DNA of 62,401 nt, from positions 1-62,401 of the forward strand of contig CAXBPZ010000004.1 in NCBI GenBank assembly GCA_963977845.1, in the 5' to 3' direction. A program made the translations under genes and the position numbers. Below, piece after piece: positions 44,092 to 52,252 of this stretch (position 1 is the stretch's first letter; each line of letters opens with the position of its first letter). The notes beneath the pieces are model-generated. The model saw only the letters and a program-made list of their open reading frames with translations. It did not search any database and was not told the origin of the DNA. Source of the DNA: Methylopumilus sp003533095 (GTDB lineage Bacteria > Pseudomonadota > Gammaproteobacteria > Burkholderiales > Methylophilaceae).

Positions 44092-44174
44092 AGTGAGACG
44101 TATGTATATGTTGCTTAAAGATTAATGAATTATAATGCTTGTCATCAAATTTCACACGCCTTAACGTTAGCACC

Positions 44175-44435
44175 ATGAAATCAATCAAGATGTATACCAG
44201 TGCTTATTGCCCTTATTGCTTAAATGCTGAAAAGCTTCTGTCCAAAAAAGGGATTACAGATATTAAAAAAATACGCGTAGATGGAGATTCAGCTATTTTA
44301 CAAGAGATGATTGAAAAAACTGGACGTCGCACAGTGCCCCAAATTTATATCGGTGACTACCATGTAGGCGGATTTGATGATTTAAGAGCGCTGGATTTAG
44401 AAGGCAAGCTTGATTCACTTCTCGGGATTTCCTAG
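44175..44435 (+). CDS. grxC: Glutaredoxin 3
   Basis: Cytoplasmic redox protein of 86 residues with the active site CPYC at residues 12-15, TVPQIYIG with the cis-Pro near 55, and GGFDDLRAL for glutathione binding near 68. The frame is open from a TTG at 44139, but ATG at 44175 gives the standard GrxC N-terminus. A TATAAT hexamer at 44131-44136 without a well-spaced -35 may be its promoter. secB follows 107 bases later; the grxC-secB-gpsA order is widely conserved. Confidence 0.95.
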   Translation: MKSIKMYTSAYCPYCLNAEKLLSKKGITDIKKIRVDGDSAILQEMIEKTGRRTVPQIYIGDYHVGGFDDLRALDLEGKLDSLLGIS

Positions 44436-44542
44436 AAAGATTCCTTTTATTTTATTTAAATATTGTCGATAAAAAGATAGAATGCTGTATTCGTTTAATT
44501 AAATAACAGCGGCCTTAAAAGTCCGCCTAACTGGAAAATAAG

Positions 44543-45067
44543 ATGGCAGAAAAAAAGAAAGCAGTACCTAAATCAACTAAAGCAGAAAAAAGCGTCAAAA
44601 TTGATCCACAAGCAAACGGAAGTGCTCAGCCTGGATTTGCTATTGAAAAACTTTTTCTTAAAGATGTTTCAGTTGAAGTGCCTAATTCCCCAGAAATATT
44701 TACACAACGTGAAGCACCTCAAATTGCTATCGAATTAGGTAATTCAGGCAAGCCTTTGGCTGATGGTTATTTTGAAGTTGCTTTAAAAATTACTGTGACA
44801 TCAAAAATTGCTGATAAAACAGCTTTTCTTATTGAGGTGACACAAGCAGGTATTTTCGCATTACGTAATATTCCAGAAGAAAATCTTGAAATGATTATCG
44901 CGATTACTTGCCCTAATATTTTATTCCCATATGCACGCGAAGCTATTTCAGATTTAGTGATTAAAGCAGGTTTTGCACCTGTTCTCTTAAATCCAATTAA
45001 TTTTGAAATGCTCTATATGCAACAAAAGCAGCAAGCAGCGGGTAATGCGGTTGGCACAAAAAACTAA
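44543..45067 (+). CDS. secB: Protein-export chaperone SecB
   Basis: Homotetrameric cytoplasmic chaperone that passes unfolded preproteins to SecA. It has 174 residues, slightly longer than E. coli SecB (155) because of a Lys-rich N-terminal tail (about 1-30). The core begins FAIEKLFLKDVSVEVPNSP and includes ALKITVTSKI and CPNILFPYAREAISDLVIKAGF. The end overlaps the start of the SH3 protein gene by 23 bases. Confidence 0.96.
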   Translation: MAEKKKAVPKSTKAEKSVKIDPQANGSAQPGFAIEKLFLKDVSVEVPNSPEIFTQREAPQIAIELGNSGKPLADGYFEVALKITVTSKIADKTAFLIEVTQAGIFALRNIPEENLEMIIAITCPNILFPYAREAISDLVIKAGFAPVLLNPINFEMLYMQQKQQAAGNAVGTKN

Positions 45068-45509
45068 CTTTTTTTTCCGTTATTTTTTTATATGGGTTGT
45101 GTGTGTCATATCACAATCTAGTTATGCCGAATTTCGATCCGTTTCATCTGGTAAAACTATCCTCTATGAAGCGCCCTCAGCAACTACTAAAAGAGTTTAT
45201 TTAGTTGGCGAAGGCTATCCCTTAGAAATCATTGTGAATCTTGGTGACTGGCTCAAAGTCAGAGATTCTTCTGGTACGCTAAGTTGGGTAGAATCAAAAA
45301 ATTTACAATCCAAAAGAACAGTGATTGTGAAGGTAGATAAAGCAAATATATATAAAGAGCCTGAATCTAAATCAGCACTTATAGCTACAACTGAAAAAGA
45401 TGTTGTCATTGAACTTTCAGATCCTCTTATTACCAATGGATGGATTAAAGTTCGTTATCAACAAGATCTAGATGGATACATTCAAACCTCTCAGGTATGG
45501 GGAATTTAA
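45045..45509 (+). CDS. Exported SH3-domain protein
   Basis: A 154-residue protein with an N-terminal signal peptide (about residues 11-28, ending YAEF) and two bacterial SH3-like segments (about 30-90, with GDWLKVRDSSGTLSWVES, and about 95-154, with GWIKVRYQQDLDGYIQTSQVWG). Such proteins bind the cell wall or act in the periplasm (COG3807 type). ATG at 45045 is chosen over 45003 because it gives a normal signal peptide; it lies inside the secB end. It is commonly found between secB and gpsA in betaproteobacteria. Exact role unknown. Confidence 0.84.
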   Translation: MRLAQKTNFFFRYFFIWVVCVISQSSYAEFRSVSSGKTILYEAPSATTKRVYLVGEGYPLEIIVNLGDWLKVRDSSGTLSWVESKNLQSKRTVIVKVDKANIYKEPESKSALIATTEKDVVIELSDPLITNGWIKVRYQQDLDGYIQTSQVWGI

Positions 45510-45513
45510 TTAA

Positions 45514-46515
45514 TTGAAGATCGCAGTCTTAGGTGCGGGTGCGTGGGGTACGGCTTTAGCCATGCAAATCAGCCAAAAGCATCGCGTAACTTTATGGGCT
45601 AGAAATGCAGGCCATGTCTCTGGTATGCGTAAAGCAAGATCAAACCCGCTTTATCTAGGCGACTTTCCCTTTAATAATCAATTGGTGGTCGAAGATAATT
45701 TGAGGGAAGCGATTCATGATGCAGAACTTATTTTATCGGTCGTACCTACTTCGGGTTTTAGAGCTATTTTAAAAGAGATTAAATCTTTCAATCATAAAGC
45801 CCCGGTGATATGGGCTAATAAAGGTTTAGAAGCAGGGACTGCAAAATTACCGCATGAAGTTGCTTTGGAGGAATTAGGTGACCCTAAAAAAACTGGACAA
45901 CATTGGGGCGCTTTATCAGGCCCTAGTTTTGCAGCTGAGCTCGTAAGATCTCTGCCTACCGCACTCACCTTAGCTGCAACTGATGAAGCATTCACCCAAA
46001 GCTTAGCTTCTATTATGCACGGAAATAATTTACGCGTTTATACAAGCCAAGATGTAATTGGCGTATCTGTTGGGGGCGCACTTAAAAATGTCATTGCGAT
46101 TGCTGCAGGTATTTCAGATGGCATGGGATTTGGAAATAACGCGAGAGCCGCTTTAATTACGCGAGGTTTAGCTGAGATTACTCGTTTTGGTATGAGTTTG
46201 GGTGGGCAAAAAGATACTTTCATGGGCCTTACCGGCGCTGGCGATTTAATTTTGACATGTACCGGAGACTACTCAAGAAATCGTGAGGTTGGTTTAAGGC
46301 TTGCTAAAGGTCAAACGATTGATGAAGTTTTAAAGGGTTTAGGCCATGTTGCGGAAGGTGTGTATACAGCTAAAGAAGTTGTAAATCGTGCAAAAGTGCT
46401 TCACGTATCTATGCCTATTACATACGAAGTAAACCAAGTATTAAGTTTTGGTAAATCACCTCAAGAAGCGGTGATCGACTTATTAGGTCGAGAGCAAAAG
46501 TCAGAAATACATTAA
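45514..46515 (+). CDS. gpsA: NAD(P)-dependent glycerol-3-phosphate dehydrogenase
   Basis: Makes sn-glycerol 3-phosphate from dihydroxyacetone phosphate for phospholipids. The protein has 333 residues with the Rossmann motif GAGAWGTALA at residues 7-16, WANKGLEAGT near 107, LSGPSFAAEL near 134, and GVSVGGALKNVIAIAAGI with the catalytic Lys near 183. The start is TTG at 45514, with GGGGAA upstream and the standard MKIAVLGAG opening; no ATG is nearby. It ends 3 bases from the convergent trmL. Confidence 0.95.
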   Translation: MKIAVLGAGAWGTALAMQISQKHRVTLWARNAGHVSGMRKARSNPLYLGDFPFNNQLVVEDNLREAIHDAELILSVVPTSGFRAILKEIKSFNHKAPVIWANKGLEAGTAKLPHEVALEELGDPKKTGQHWGALSGPSFAAELVRSLPTALTLAATDEAFTQSLASIMHGNNLRVYTSQDVIGVSVGGALKNVIAIAAGISDGMGFGNNARAALITRGLAEITRFGMSLGGQKDTFMGLTGAGDLILTCTGDYSRNREVGLRLAKGQTIDEVLKGLGHVAEGVYTAKEVVNRAKVLHVSMPITYEVNQVLSFGKSPQEAVIDLLGREQKSEIH

Positions 46516-46518
46516 ACT

Positions 46519-46983
46519 CTAAGTCCCGCCTTTAAATCCATTTTGCCGCCAAGCTTCATATAAAAGAATTGCGGCTGCGTTTGATAAATTTAAACTCCTA
46601 CTATTTTCCGTCATAGGAATTCTTATTTTTTTACTTTCATCAAATTGATCACGAATCGATTCAGGCAATCCTCGCGTTTCAGGTCCAAATAAAAAGATAT
46701 CCTCTTTTTGAAATGCAACCTCATGGAAGAGTGTGCCTCCTTTGGTGGTGACAGCGAAGATTCGCGCGCCTCTATGATGTGATTCAAAGGCTGGAAAATC
46801 TGAATAAGTTTTTATTGATGCATATTCATGATAATCAAGCCCAGCACGAACAAGCTGCTTATCATCCAAACTAAAGCCTAAAGGTTCAATTAAATGAAGT
46901 TGTGTCCCCGTATTTGCGCAAAGCCTAATAATATTGCCAGTATTTGGCGGAATTTCAGGTTCAAAAAGAGCTATAGAAAACAT
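46519..46983 (-). CDS. trmL: tRNA (cytidine(34)-2'-O)-methyltransferase
   Basis: SPOUT-family methyltransferase of 154 residues that modifies the wobble base of tRNA-Leu isoacceptors. It has the start motif FSIALFEPEIPPNTGNIIRLCANTG, FLFGPETRGLP near residue 99 and MTENSRSLNLSNAAAILLYEA with the SAM-binding knot near 126. The frame is open to 47046, but ATG at 46983 gives the family N-terminus. It is divergent from bioB across 114 bases. Confidence 0.94.
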   Translation of the reverse strand: MFSIALFEPEIPPNTGNIIRLCANTGTQLHLIEPLGFSLDDKQLVRAGLDYHEYASIKTYSDFPAFESHHRGARIFAVTTKGGTLFHEVAFQKEDIFLFGPETRGLPESIRDQFDESKKIRIPMTENSRSLNLSNAAAILLYEAWRQNGFKGGT

Positions 46984-47097
46984 AAAATATAACAACTGAT
47001 TAATTTTTATACAATTGTAACAAATTATAGTAAAATAACTTAACAATTGCTTTGTAAGATTATTTTAACAATAAAATCATATAGATAGGGATTTATC

Positions 47098-48111
47098 ATG
47101 ATTGAATCGCAGCCTAATATAAGTCAGCAACCCATTCAATTTGAACAAAAATCCCCTAAAAAACAAAAAAACTCCCCAAAAGCCCGCTGGACAGTTGCCG
47201 AAATTGAAGCTTTATATGCACTGCCTTTTAGTGACCTTATGTATAAGGCTCAAACGATTCATCGTCAAAATTTTGATGCTAATAAAGTTCAGGTAAGCAC
47301 GCTCTTGTCTATAAAGACGGGAGGATGTTCTGAGGATTGTGGTTATTGTCCTCAATCTGCTCGCTATGACACTAATGTTGAAAATGAAGCCATGATGCCG
47401 ATTAATGAGGTGCTCAAAGCTGCAAAGGCAGCAAAAGATGCCGGGGCCAGTCGTTTTTGTATGGGCGCTGCTTGGAGAAGCCCTAAGGATAAAGATTTAA
47501 AGCCAGTGTTAGAAATGATTCAAGAAGTTAAAAAAATGGGACTTGAAACTTGCGCGACCCTCGGTATGTTAAAGGATGGGCAAGCCAACATGCTCAAAGA
47601 AGCAGGACTTGATTATTACAACCATAATTTAGATACAGCACCTGAATTTTATGGCGACATAATTTCAACGCGTGTATATCAAGACAGACTTGATACATTA
47701 GACCGCGTTCGAGAAGCTGATCTTCATGTGTGTTGTGGCGGCATAGTAGGTATGGGGGAGAGCAGGGTTCAACGTGCCGGCCTGATTGCGCAACTTGCCA
47801 ATATGGAAAAGCAGCCGGAGAGTGTGCCAATTAATTTATTGACACAAGTAGAAGGCACACCTTTACATGGTACTGAACCATTGGATCTTTTTGAGTTTGT
47901 GAGAACAATTGCTGTTGCGAGAATTACGATGCCAAAAAGTTATGTAAGATTATCTGCAGGAAGACAATCAATGCACGAAGGCATTCAATCATTAGCTTTC
48001 TTAGCGGGGGCTAACTCAATTTTTTATGGCGAAAAGTTATTGACGACAGATAATCCGGATGTGAAAGTTGATCAAGCATTATTCAATAAGCTAGGTATTC
48101 ATCCCATATAA
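47098..48111 (+). CDS. bioB: Biotin synthase
   Basis: Radical SAM enzyme of 337 residues that inserts sulfur into dethiobiotin. The SAM-cluster cysteines are C77, C81 and C84 in GGCSEDCGYCPQS, and the auxiliary [2Fe-2S] region includes FCMGAAWRSP near 120 and GGIVGMGE near 215. It leads a bioB-F-H-C-D operon with gaps of only a few bases. The Lys/Pro/Gln-rich N-terminal tail (about 1-27) is longer than in E. coli. No perfect BirA operator is seen upstream. Confidence 0.96.
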   Translation: MIESQPNISQQPIQFEQKSPKKQKNSPKARWTVAEIEALYALPFSDLMYKAQTIHRQNFDANKVQVSTLLSIKTGGCSEDCGYCPQSARYDTNVENEAMMPINEVLKAAKAAKDAGASRFCMGAAWRSPKDKDLKPVLEMIQEVKKMGLETCATLGMLKDGQANMLKEAGLDYYNHNLDTAPEFYGDIISTRVYQDRLDTLDRVREADLHVCCGGIVGMGESRVQRAGLIAQLANMEKQPESVPINLLTQVEGTPLHGTEPLDLFEFVRTIAVARITMPKSYVRLSAGRQSMHEGIQSLAFLAGANSIFYGEKLLTTDNPDVKVDQALFNKLGIHPI

Positions 48112-48118
48112 ATTTGTG

Positions 48119-49306
48119 ATGTTAGATCAAATTCATCACGAACTTCAATCCTTAAAAGACAATCATCTTTTTAGAAAAAGAAAATTATTAAATGGAAGAT
48201 TAGGATCTAATCTTTCTTTTAATCATCAAAATTATTTAAGCTTTTCATCGAATGACTATCTAGGTCTTTCACAAAATCAATTAATCCAGGATGCACTGAT
48301 CGAAGGTATTCATTTATCAGGTAATGGTATGGGAGCCTCTCATCTTATTTCAGGTCATCATGAATTCCATGAGGCATTTGAAAATGCATTTAGCGAGGCA
48401 CTTCATTTTGAAAGAGCACTTTTATTTTCATCTGGCTATATGGCTAATATGGGGATCATTTCAGCATTAGTTGGAAAAGACGATACTATTTTTTCTGATA
48501 AGTTGAATCATGCATCATTAAATGATGCGTCGATACTCTCACGCGCTATTCATAAAAGATATCGACATCATGATTTACAGCATTTAGAAGATTTACTTCA
48601 AACATCAAAATCAAAAGTTAAGCTTATTGTTACTGATGCTGTTTTTAGTATGGATGGAGATCTAGCAAATATTCCAGACTTATTACAATTATGTGAAATG
48701 TATGATGCTTATCTTTATATTGATGATGCACATGGTTTTGGTGTGTTAGGAAAAAATGGCAAAGGGACGCTGCAACATTTTTATGATCAAGAAAAAATTA
48801 AAGAATCTAATTCTCCGAGAGTTATTTATATGGCAACGCTTGGAAAGGCAGCTGGTATTCATGGGGCTGTCGTAGCAACTTCAAATAATCTTATTGAATA
48901 TTTTATTCAAAAATCTAAGCAATATATTTATACGACTGCTATGCCAGCTTTTATGGCGTATGGATTAAGAGAATCTTTAAGTCAAATTTTAAAAGCAGAT
49001 CACATAAGGGCTCACTTAAACAACCTTATTAAACTGTTTAGAGATAATGTTAAATTTCAAAAAAAGGCTTTAGGTAGCTCTTTAACACCTATTCAGCCCC
49101 TTATTCTTGGTAGTGAAATTAACGCATTAAGATTACATCAATGGTTAATAGAAAGGGGAATATATGTCCCTGCTATTAGGCCACCTACAGTGCCTCAAGA
49201 CACTTCTCGATTACGTATTTCATTTTCAGCATTACATCAAGATAAAGATGTGATGACATTAATGAAAAATATATCAGATTTTGAAAGCCAATCTGATGCA
49301 CATTAA
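48119..49306 (+). CDS. bioF: 8-amino-7-oxononanoate synthase
   Basis: PLP enzyme of 395 residues that joins pimeloyl-ACP and L-alanine. Alpha-oxoamine synthase motifs are present: FSSNDYLGLSQN near residue 42, GMGASHLISGHHEFHEAFE near 71, YIDDAHGFGVLG near 200, and MATLGKAAGIHGA with the PLP-binding Lys near 240. ATG at 48119 is preferred to the GTG one codon earlier. It overlaps bioH by 11 bases. Confidence 0.95.
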   Translation: MLDQIHHELQSLKDNHLFRKRKLLNGRLGSNLSFNHQNYLSFSSNDYLGLSQNQLIQDALIEGIHLSGNGMGASHLISGHHEFHEAFENAFSEALHFERALLFSSGYMANMGIISALVGKDDTIFSDKLNHASLNDASILSRAIHKRYRHHDLQHLEDLLQTSKSKVKLIVTDAVFSMDGDLANIPDLLQLCEMYDAYLYIDDAHGFGVLGKNGKGTLQHFYDQEKIKESNSPRVIYMATLGKAAGIHGAVVATSNNLIEYFIQKSKQYIYTTAMPAFMAYGLRESLSQILKADHIRAHLNNLIKLFRDNVKFQKKALGSSLTPIQPLILGSEINALRLHQWLIERGIYVPAIRPPTVPQDTSRLRISFSALHQDKDVMTLMKNISDFESQSDAH

Positions 49307-50057
49307 AAAAATTGGACAAGGTAAAGATCTTGTTCTCATTCATGGATGGGGTATGCATAGTGGAATATGGGAACCTATCATTGATAAATTTTCAAATCAT
49401 TACACGCTTCATCTTGTAGATATTCCTGGCATGGGTAAAAGCCCTCTTATCGACCCTTATGATCTTAATCACTTAGCTGAAGCGATTAGTCAAAAATTGC
49501 CATCTTCGTTTGATATTTTGGGATGGTCTTTGGGAAGCCTGATTACCCTAAAAATGAGCTTAATACATCCAAAAAGAATTCATCGTATGGTTTTGGTTGG
49601 TGGAACACCTTGTTTTATTAATCAGACTGATTGGAATTTTGGTGTAGATATAAGAGATTTTAATGATTTTGCTAATAAGCTTTTTAAAGATTACAAATCA
49701 ACCATGATGAATTTTTATACTCTACAACTTATGCATTCAAAACATAGTAAATTGCTTATTAAAAATCTTAAAGAGATGAATGAAGAAATAGCCCCACCTA
49801 AAATTAAGTCTTTGCAGCTCGGCCTTGATGTTTTATTAAATAATGATTTACGAGAAGATATTAATAAAATTAACCATCAAATACTTTTAATAGTTGGTGA
49901 CATGGATCGCTTGACACCAAAATCAGCTTCTATGTGGCTTGAGAGTCATTTAAAAGAAGCACAATTGAAGATAATCCAAGGTGCATCACATATTCCTTTT
50001 CTGTCTCACCCAGATGAGTTTTTTGATCATCTCGATCAATTCTTATTGGCAGCTTAA
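49296..50057 (+). CDS. bioH: Pimeloyl-ACP methyl ester esterase
   Basis: Alpha/beta hydrolase of 253 residues that removes the methyl mask from pimeloyl-ACP to end pimelate synthesis. HGWGMHSGIWEP forms the oxyanion region near 16, GWSLGS holds the nucleophile Ser78, VGDMDRLTP the likely Asp near 204, and GASHIPFLSHP the likely His near 232. ATG at 49296 lies inside the bioF end. Presence of both bioC and bioH gives a complete BioC-BioH pimelate route here. Confidence 0.92.
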   Translation: MHIKKIGQGKDLVLIHGWGMHSGIWEPIIDKFSNHYTLHLVDIPGMGKSPLIDPYDLNHLAEAISQKLPSSFDILGWSLGSLITLKMSLIHPKRIHRMVLVGGTPCFINQTDWNFGVDIRDFNDFANKLFKDYKSTMMNFYTLQLMHSKHSKLLIKNLKEMNEEIAPPKIKSLQLGLDVLLNNDLREDINKINHQILLIVGDMDRLTPKSASMWLESHLKEAQLKIIQGASHIPFLSHPDEFFDHLDQFLLAA

Positions 50058-50059
50058 TC

Positions 50060-50929
50060 ATGACTCAACATCATATTGATAAAAAAAGAGCTCAAGCATC
50101 ATTTAATAAAGCTGCCGCTTCATATGAAGATGCTGCAGTGCTTCAAAAGCATGTGCTTGAAGAGATGTTTTTAAGGCTTAAATTACTCAAAATTAATCCT
50201 AACGTTATTCTGGACTTAGGCTGTGGGGTTGGGAATGCAGGACCCAATTTAAAATCTTCATATAAGCCTCATGATCTTATTTATTTAGATTTTGCATATG
50301 ACATGTTAAAAAAAGCAAAAGAAAAAAATAAAGATCATTTTTTAAAAACATTTTCAAGCAAAACATCACAGCAATTTATTTGTGCAGATATGGAAGCCAT
50401 CCCACTATTAGAAAATAGTATCGATATGGTTTGGTCAAATTTATCTGTTCAATGGTGCAATGATCTTGATCATGTATTTACACAAATAGCAAAAATATTA
50501 ACGCACAATGGACTATTTATATTTAGTACATTTGGACCAAGCACGCTTCATGAATTAAGAGATTCACTCGCATCATTCTCTCAATACTCACATATAAATC
50601 AATTTATTGACATGCACGATATTGGCGATGCGCTGATACGATGTGGCTTTTCAGATCCGGTATTAGATGTGGATGTTTATACACTTACCTACACCACATT
50701 TAAAGAGATTTTATATGATTTGAAGCATATCGGAGCTCATAATGCCCTTCAAGGAAGAGCAAAGAGTCTGACAGGTAAAGGCTTCTTGTATCAATTGGAA
50801 AGATTATATGAGGTTTATAGGTCAGATGAAAAACTCCCTGCAAGTTATGAAGTTGTTTATGGGCATGCATGGCGAGTGAATAAGCAGTCTGACGAATCCT
50901 CAATTGTTAAATTTTATCCAAAACAATAA
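50060..50929 (+). CDS. bioC: Malonyl-ACP O-methyltransferase
   Basis: SAM-dependent methyltransferase of 289 residues that methylates malonyl-ACP to start pimelate synthesis on the fatty-acid machinery. The SAM motif is DLGCGVGNAGP near residue 53, followed by MEAIPLLENSIDMVWSNLSVQWC near 113, typical of BioC. It begins 2 bases after bioH; its TAA overlaps the bioD ATG (TAATG). Confidence 0.93.
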   Translation: MTQHHIDKKRAQASFNKAAASYEDAAVLQKHVLEEMFLRLKLLKINPNVILDLGCGVGNAGPNLKSSYKPHDLIYLDFAYDMLKKAKEKNKDHFLKTFSSKTSQQFICADMEAIPLLENSIDMVWSNLSVQWCNDLDHVFTQIAKILTHNGLFIFSTFGPSTLHELRDSLASFSQYSHINQFIDMHDIGDALIRCGFSDPVLDVDVYTLTYTTFKEILYDLKHIGAHNALQGRAKSLTGKGFLYQLERLYEVYRSDEKLPASYEVVYGHAWRVNKQSDESSIVKFYPKQ

Positions 50930-51615
50930 TGCATTCATTCTTTATAACAGGCACTGATACGAATATAGGAAAGACAGCTATTACATGTAGCTTAATTGCT
51001 AAATCTGTTGAAGAAGGATTTCGCGCGGGTGGTATGAAGCCTGTTGCTGCAGGATGCCATATAGAAGATGGTTATATGATCTCTGATGATGTTAAAAAAA
51101 TTATTGAGGTAAGCAATGTCGATCTGAACATCAAAGAAATTAATCCTTATTCATTCGAGCGGGCGATCGCGCCGCATATAAGCTTTAAATCAAACAAAAT
51201 TGATATTCGTTTAATTAAGAAATATTTGCGATCTTTTGAAAATAAAATGGATTATTTATTTATTGAAGGGGTTGGGGGATATGCAGTTCCTTTAACTGAG
51301 ACTTTTACTACAGCTGACTTAGTTGAGAATTTAGATATACCAGTTATTTTGGTCGTGGGTATGAAATTAGGCTGCATCAATCATGCTTTATTAACAGTTG
51401 AATCTATTTTGAATAGAAAACAAAAGCTTTGTGGCTGGGTCGCTAATAGGCTAGATAAAGATATGCAAGCTTACGAAGAAAACCTTTCTTTTTTAAAAGA
51501 AAAAATCAAGGCGCCTTGTTTAGGCGAAGTACCTTATTTCAAGGATTTTGATCCTTACAAAGCATCAAAATTTATCAATCTTAACAAGCTCAACGATAAA
51601 GCTTATGAAGGTTGA
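50929..51615 (+). CDS. bioD: Dethiobiotin synthetase
   Basis: ATP-dependent carboxylase of 228 residues closing the ureido ring of dethiobiotin. It has the P-loop GTDTNIGKTAI at about residues 7-17, GMKPVAAG near 35, and FIEGVGGYAVPL near 104. Its substrate, 7,8-diaminononanoate, is made by BioA (or BioK/BioU types), whose gene is not in this cluster or window. It ends overlapping nadD by 26 bases tail-to-tail. Confidence 0.94.
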   Translation: MHSFFITGTDTNIGKTAITCSLIAKSVEEGFRAGGMKPVAAGCHIEDGYMISDDVKKIIEVSNVDLNIKEINPYSFERAIAPHISFKSNKIDIRLIKKYLRSFENKMDYLFIEGVGGYAVPLTETFTTADLVENLDIPVILVVGMKLGCINHALLTVESILNRKQKLCGWVANRLDKDMQAYEENLSFLKEKIKAPCLGEVPYFKDFDPYKASKFINLNKLNDKAYEG

Positions 51616-52249
51616 TGTAGTCAGCAACGGCTGCAGGTAAAAAATTCAAAAGATTTTTGTTTGAGTAAATAGCCTCTCGAATTTGAGAAGACGAGATATC
51701 AATATACTCAAATTGTTTTGCCATAATTAGACCGTGACTAGATCTACGAAGATCCTCAACATTTTGAGTGAGCCTTTCACCCCATTCTTTTTTTAAAGCT
51801 GATGTTAATTGATCTGCAAGAATAGGGGATTCACGTCTTTCCATTATTAATATATGGCAATATTTAAAAAGCTCATTCCATAAATGCCATGACTCAAGTT
51901 TCAAAAAAGCATCGCTTCCCATTAAAAAACAAAAAGCTTGATCTTCTTTTTTTTCTATTGCAAGACTTTGTAATGTTTCAATTGTATAAGAGGGCTTAAG
52001 GTCATTCTGGCTTTTTTTAATTTCACGATCATCAGTAAAAAAATTAGTATATGGATTTAGGGCAAGATTAAGCATTTCTATGCGATGCTTATTCTCTAGA
52101 ACGATATTTTTATGAGGTGCTAAACCAGAAGGAATAAAAAGCACTTTGGATAATGAGGCAAGATCTTGCCACGCTTTAGCTAATTTTACATGGCCATAGT
52201 GTATTGGATCGAATGCACCACCAAATACACCAATAAGTTTCAAAGACAT
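51590..52249 (-). CDS. nadD: Nicotinate-nucleotide adenylyltransferase
   Basis: NAD biosynthesis enzyme of 219 residues that adenylates nicotinate mononucleotide. The nucleotidyltransferase motif GVFGGAFDPIHYGHVKLA lies at residues 7-24, with FLMGSDAFLKLESWHLW near 105 and SSSQIREAI (the ISSTxIR equivalent) near 187. It begins 3 bases after proA in the leuS-lptE-holA-proA-nadD run. In relatives rsfS and rlmH often follow nadD; here bioD does, on the other strand. Confidence 0.95.
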   Translation of the reverse strand: MSLKLIGVFGGAFDPIHYGHVKLAKAWQDLASLSKVLFIPSGLAPHKNIVLENKHRIEMLNLALNPYTNFFTDDREIKKSQNDLKPSYTIETLQSLAIEKKEDQAFCFLMGSDAFLKLESWHLWNELFKYCHILIMERRESPILADQLTSALKKEWGERLTQNVEDLRRSSHGLIMAKQFEYIDISSSQIREAIYSNKNLLNFLPAAVADYINLHKLYR

Positions 52250-52252
52250 TCC

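Noticed and set aside
47011..47077. Possible BirA operator upstream of bioB (TTGTAA and AACAA elements)
   Set aside because: The halves do not form the TTGTAAAC-N15-GTTTACAA dyad; the region is simply AT-rich.
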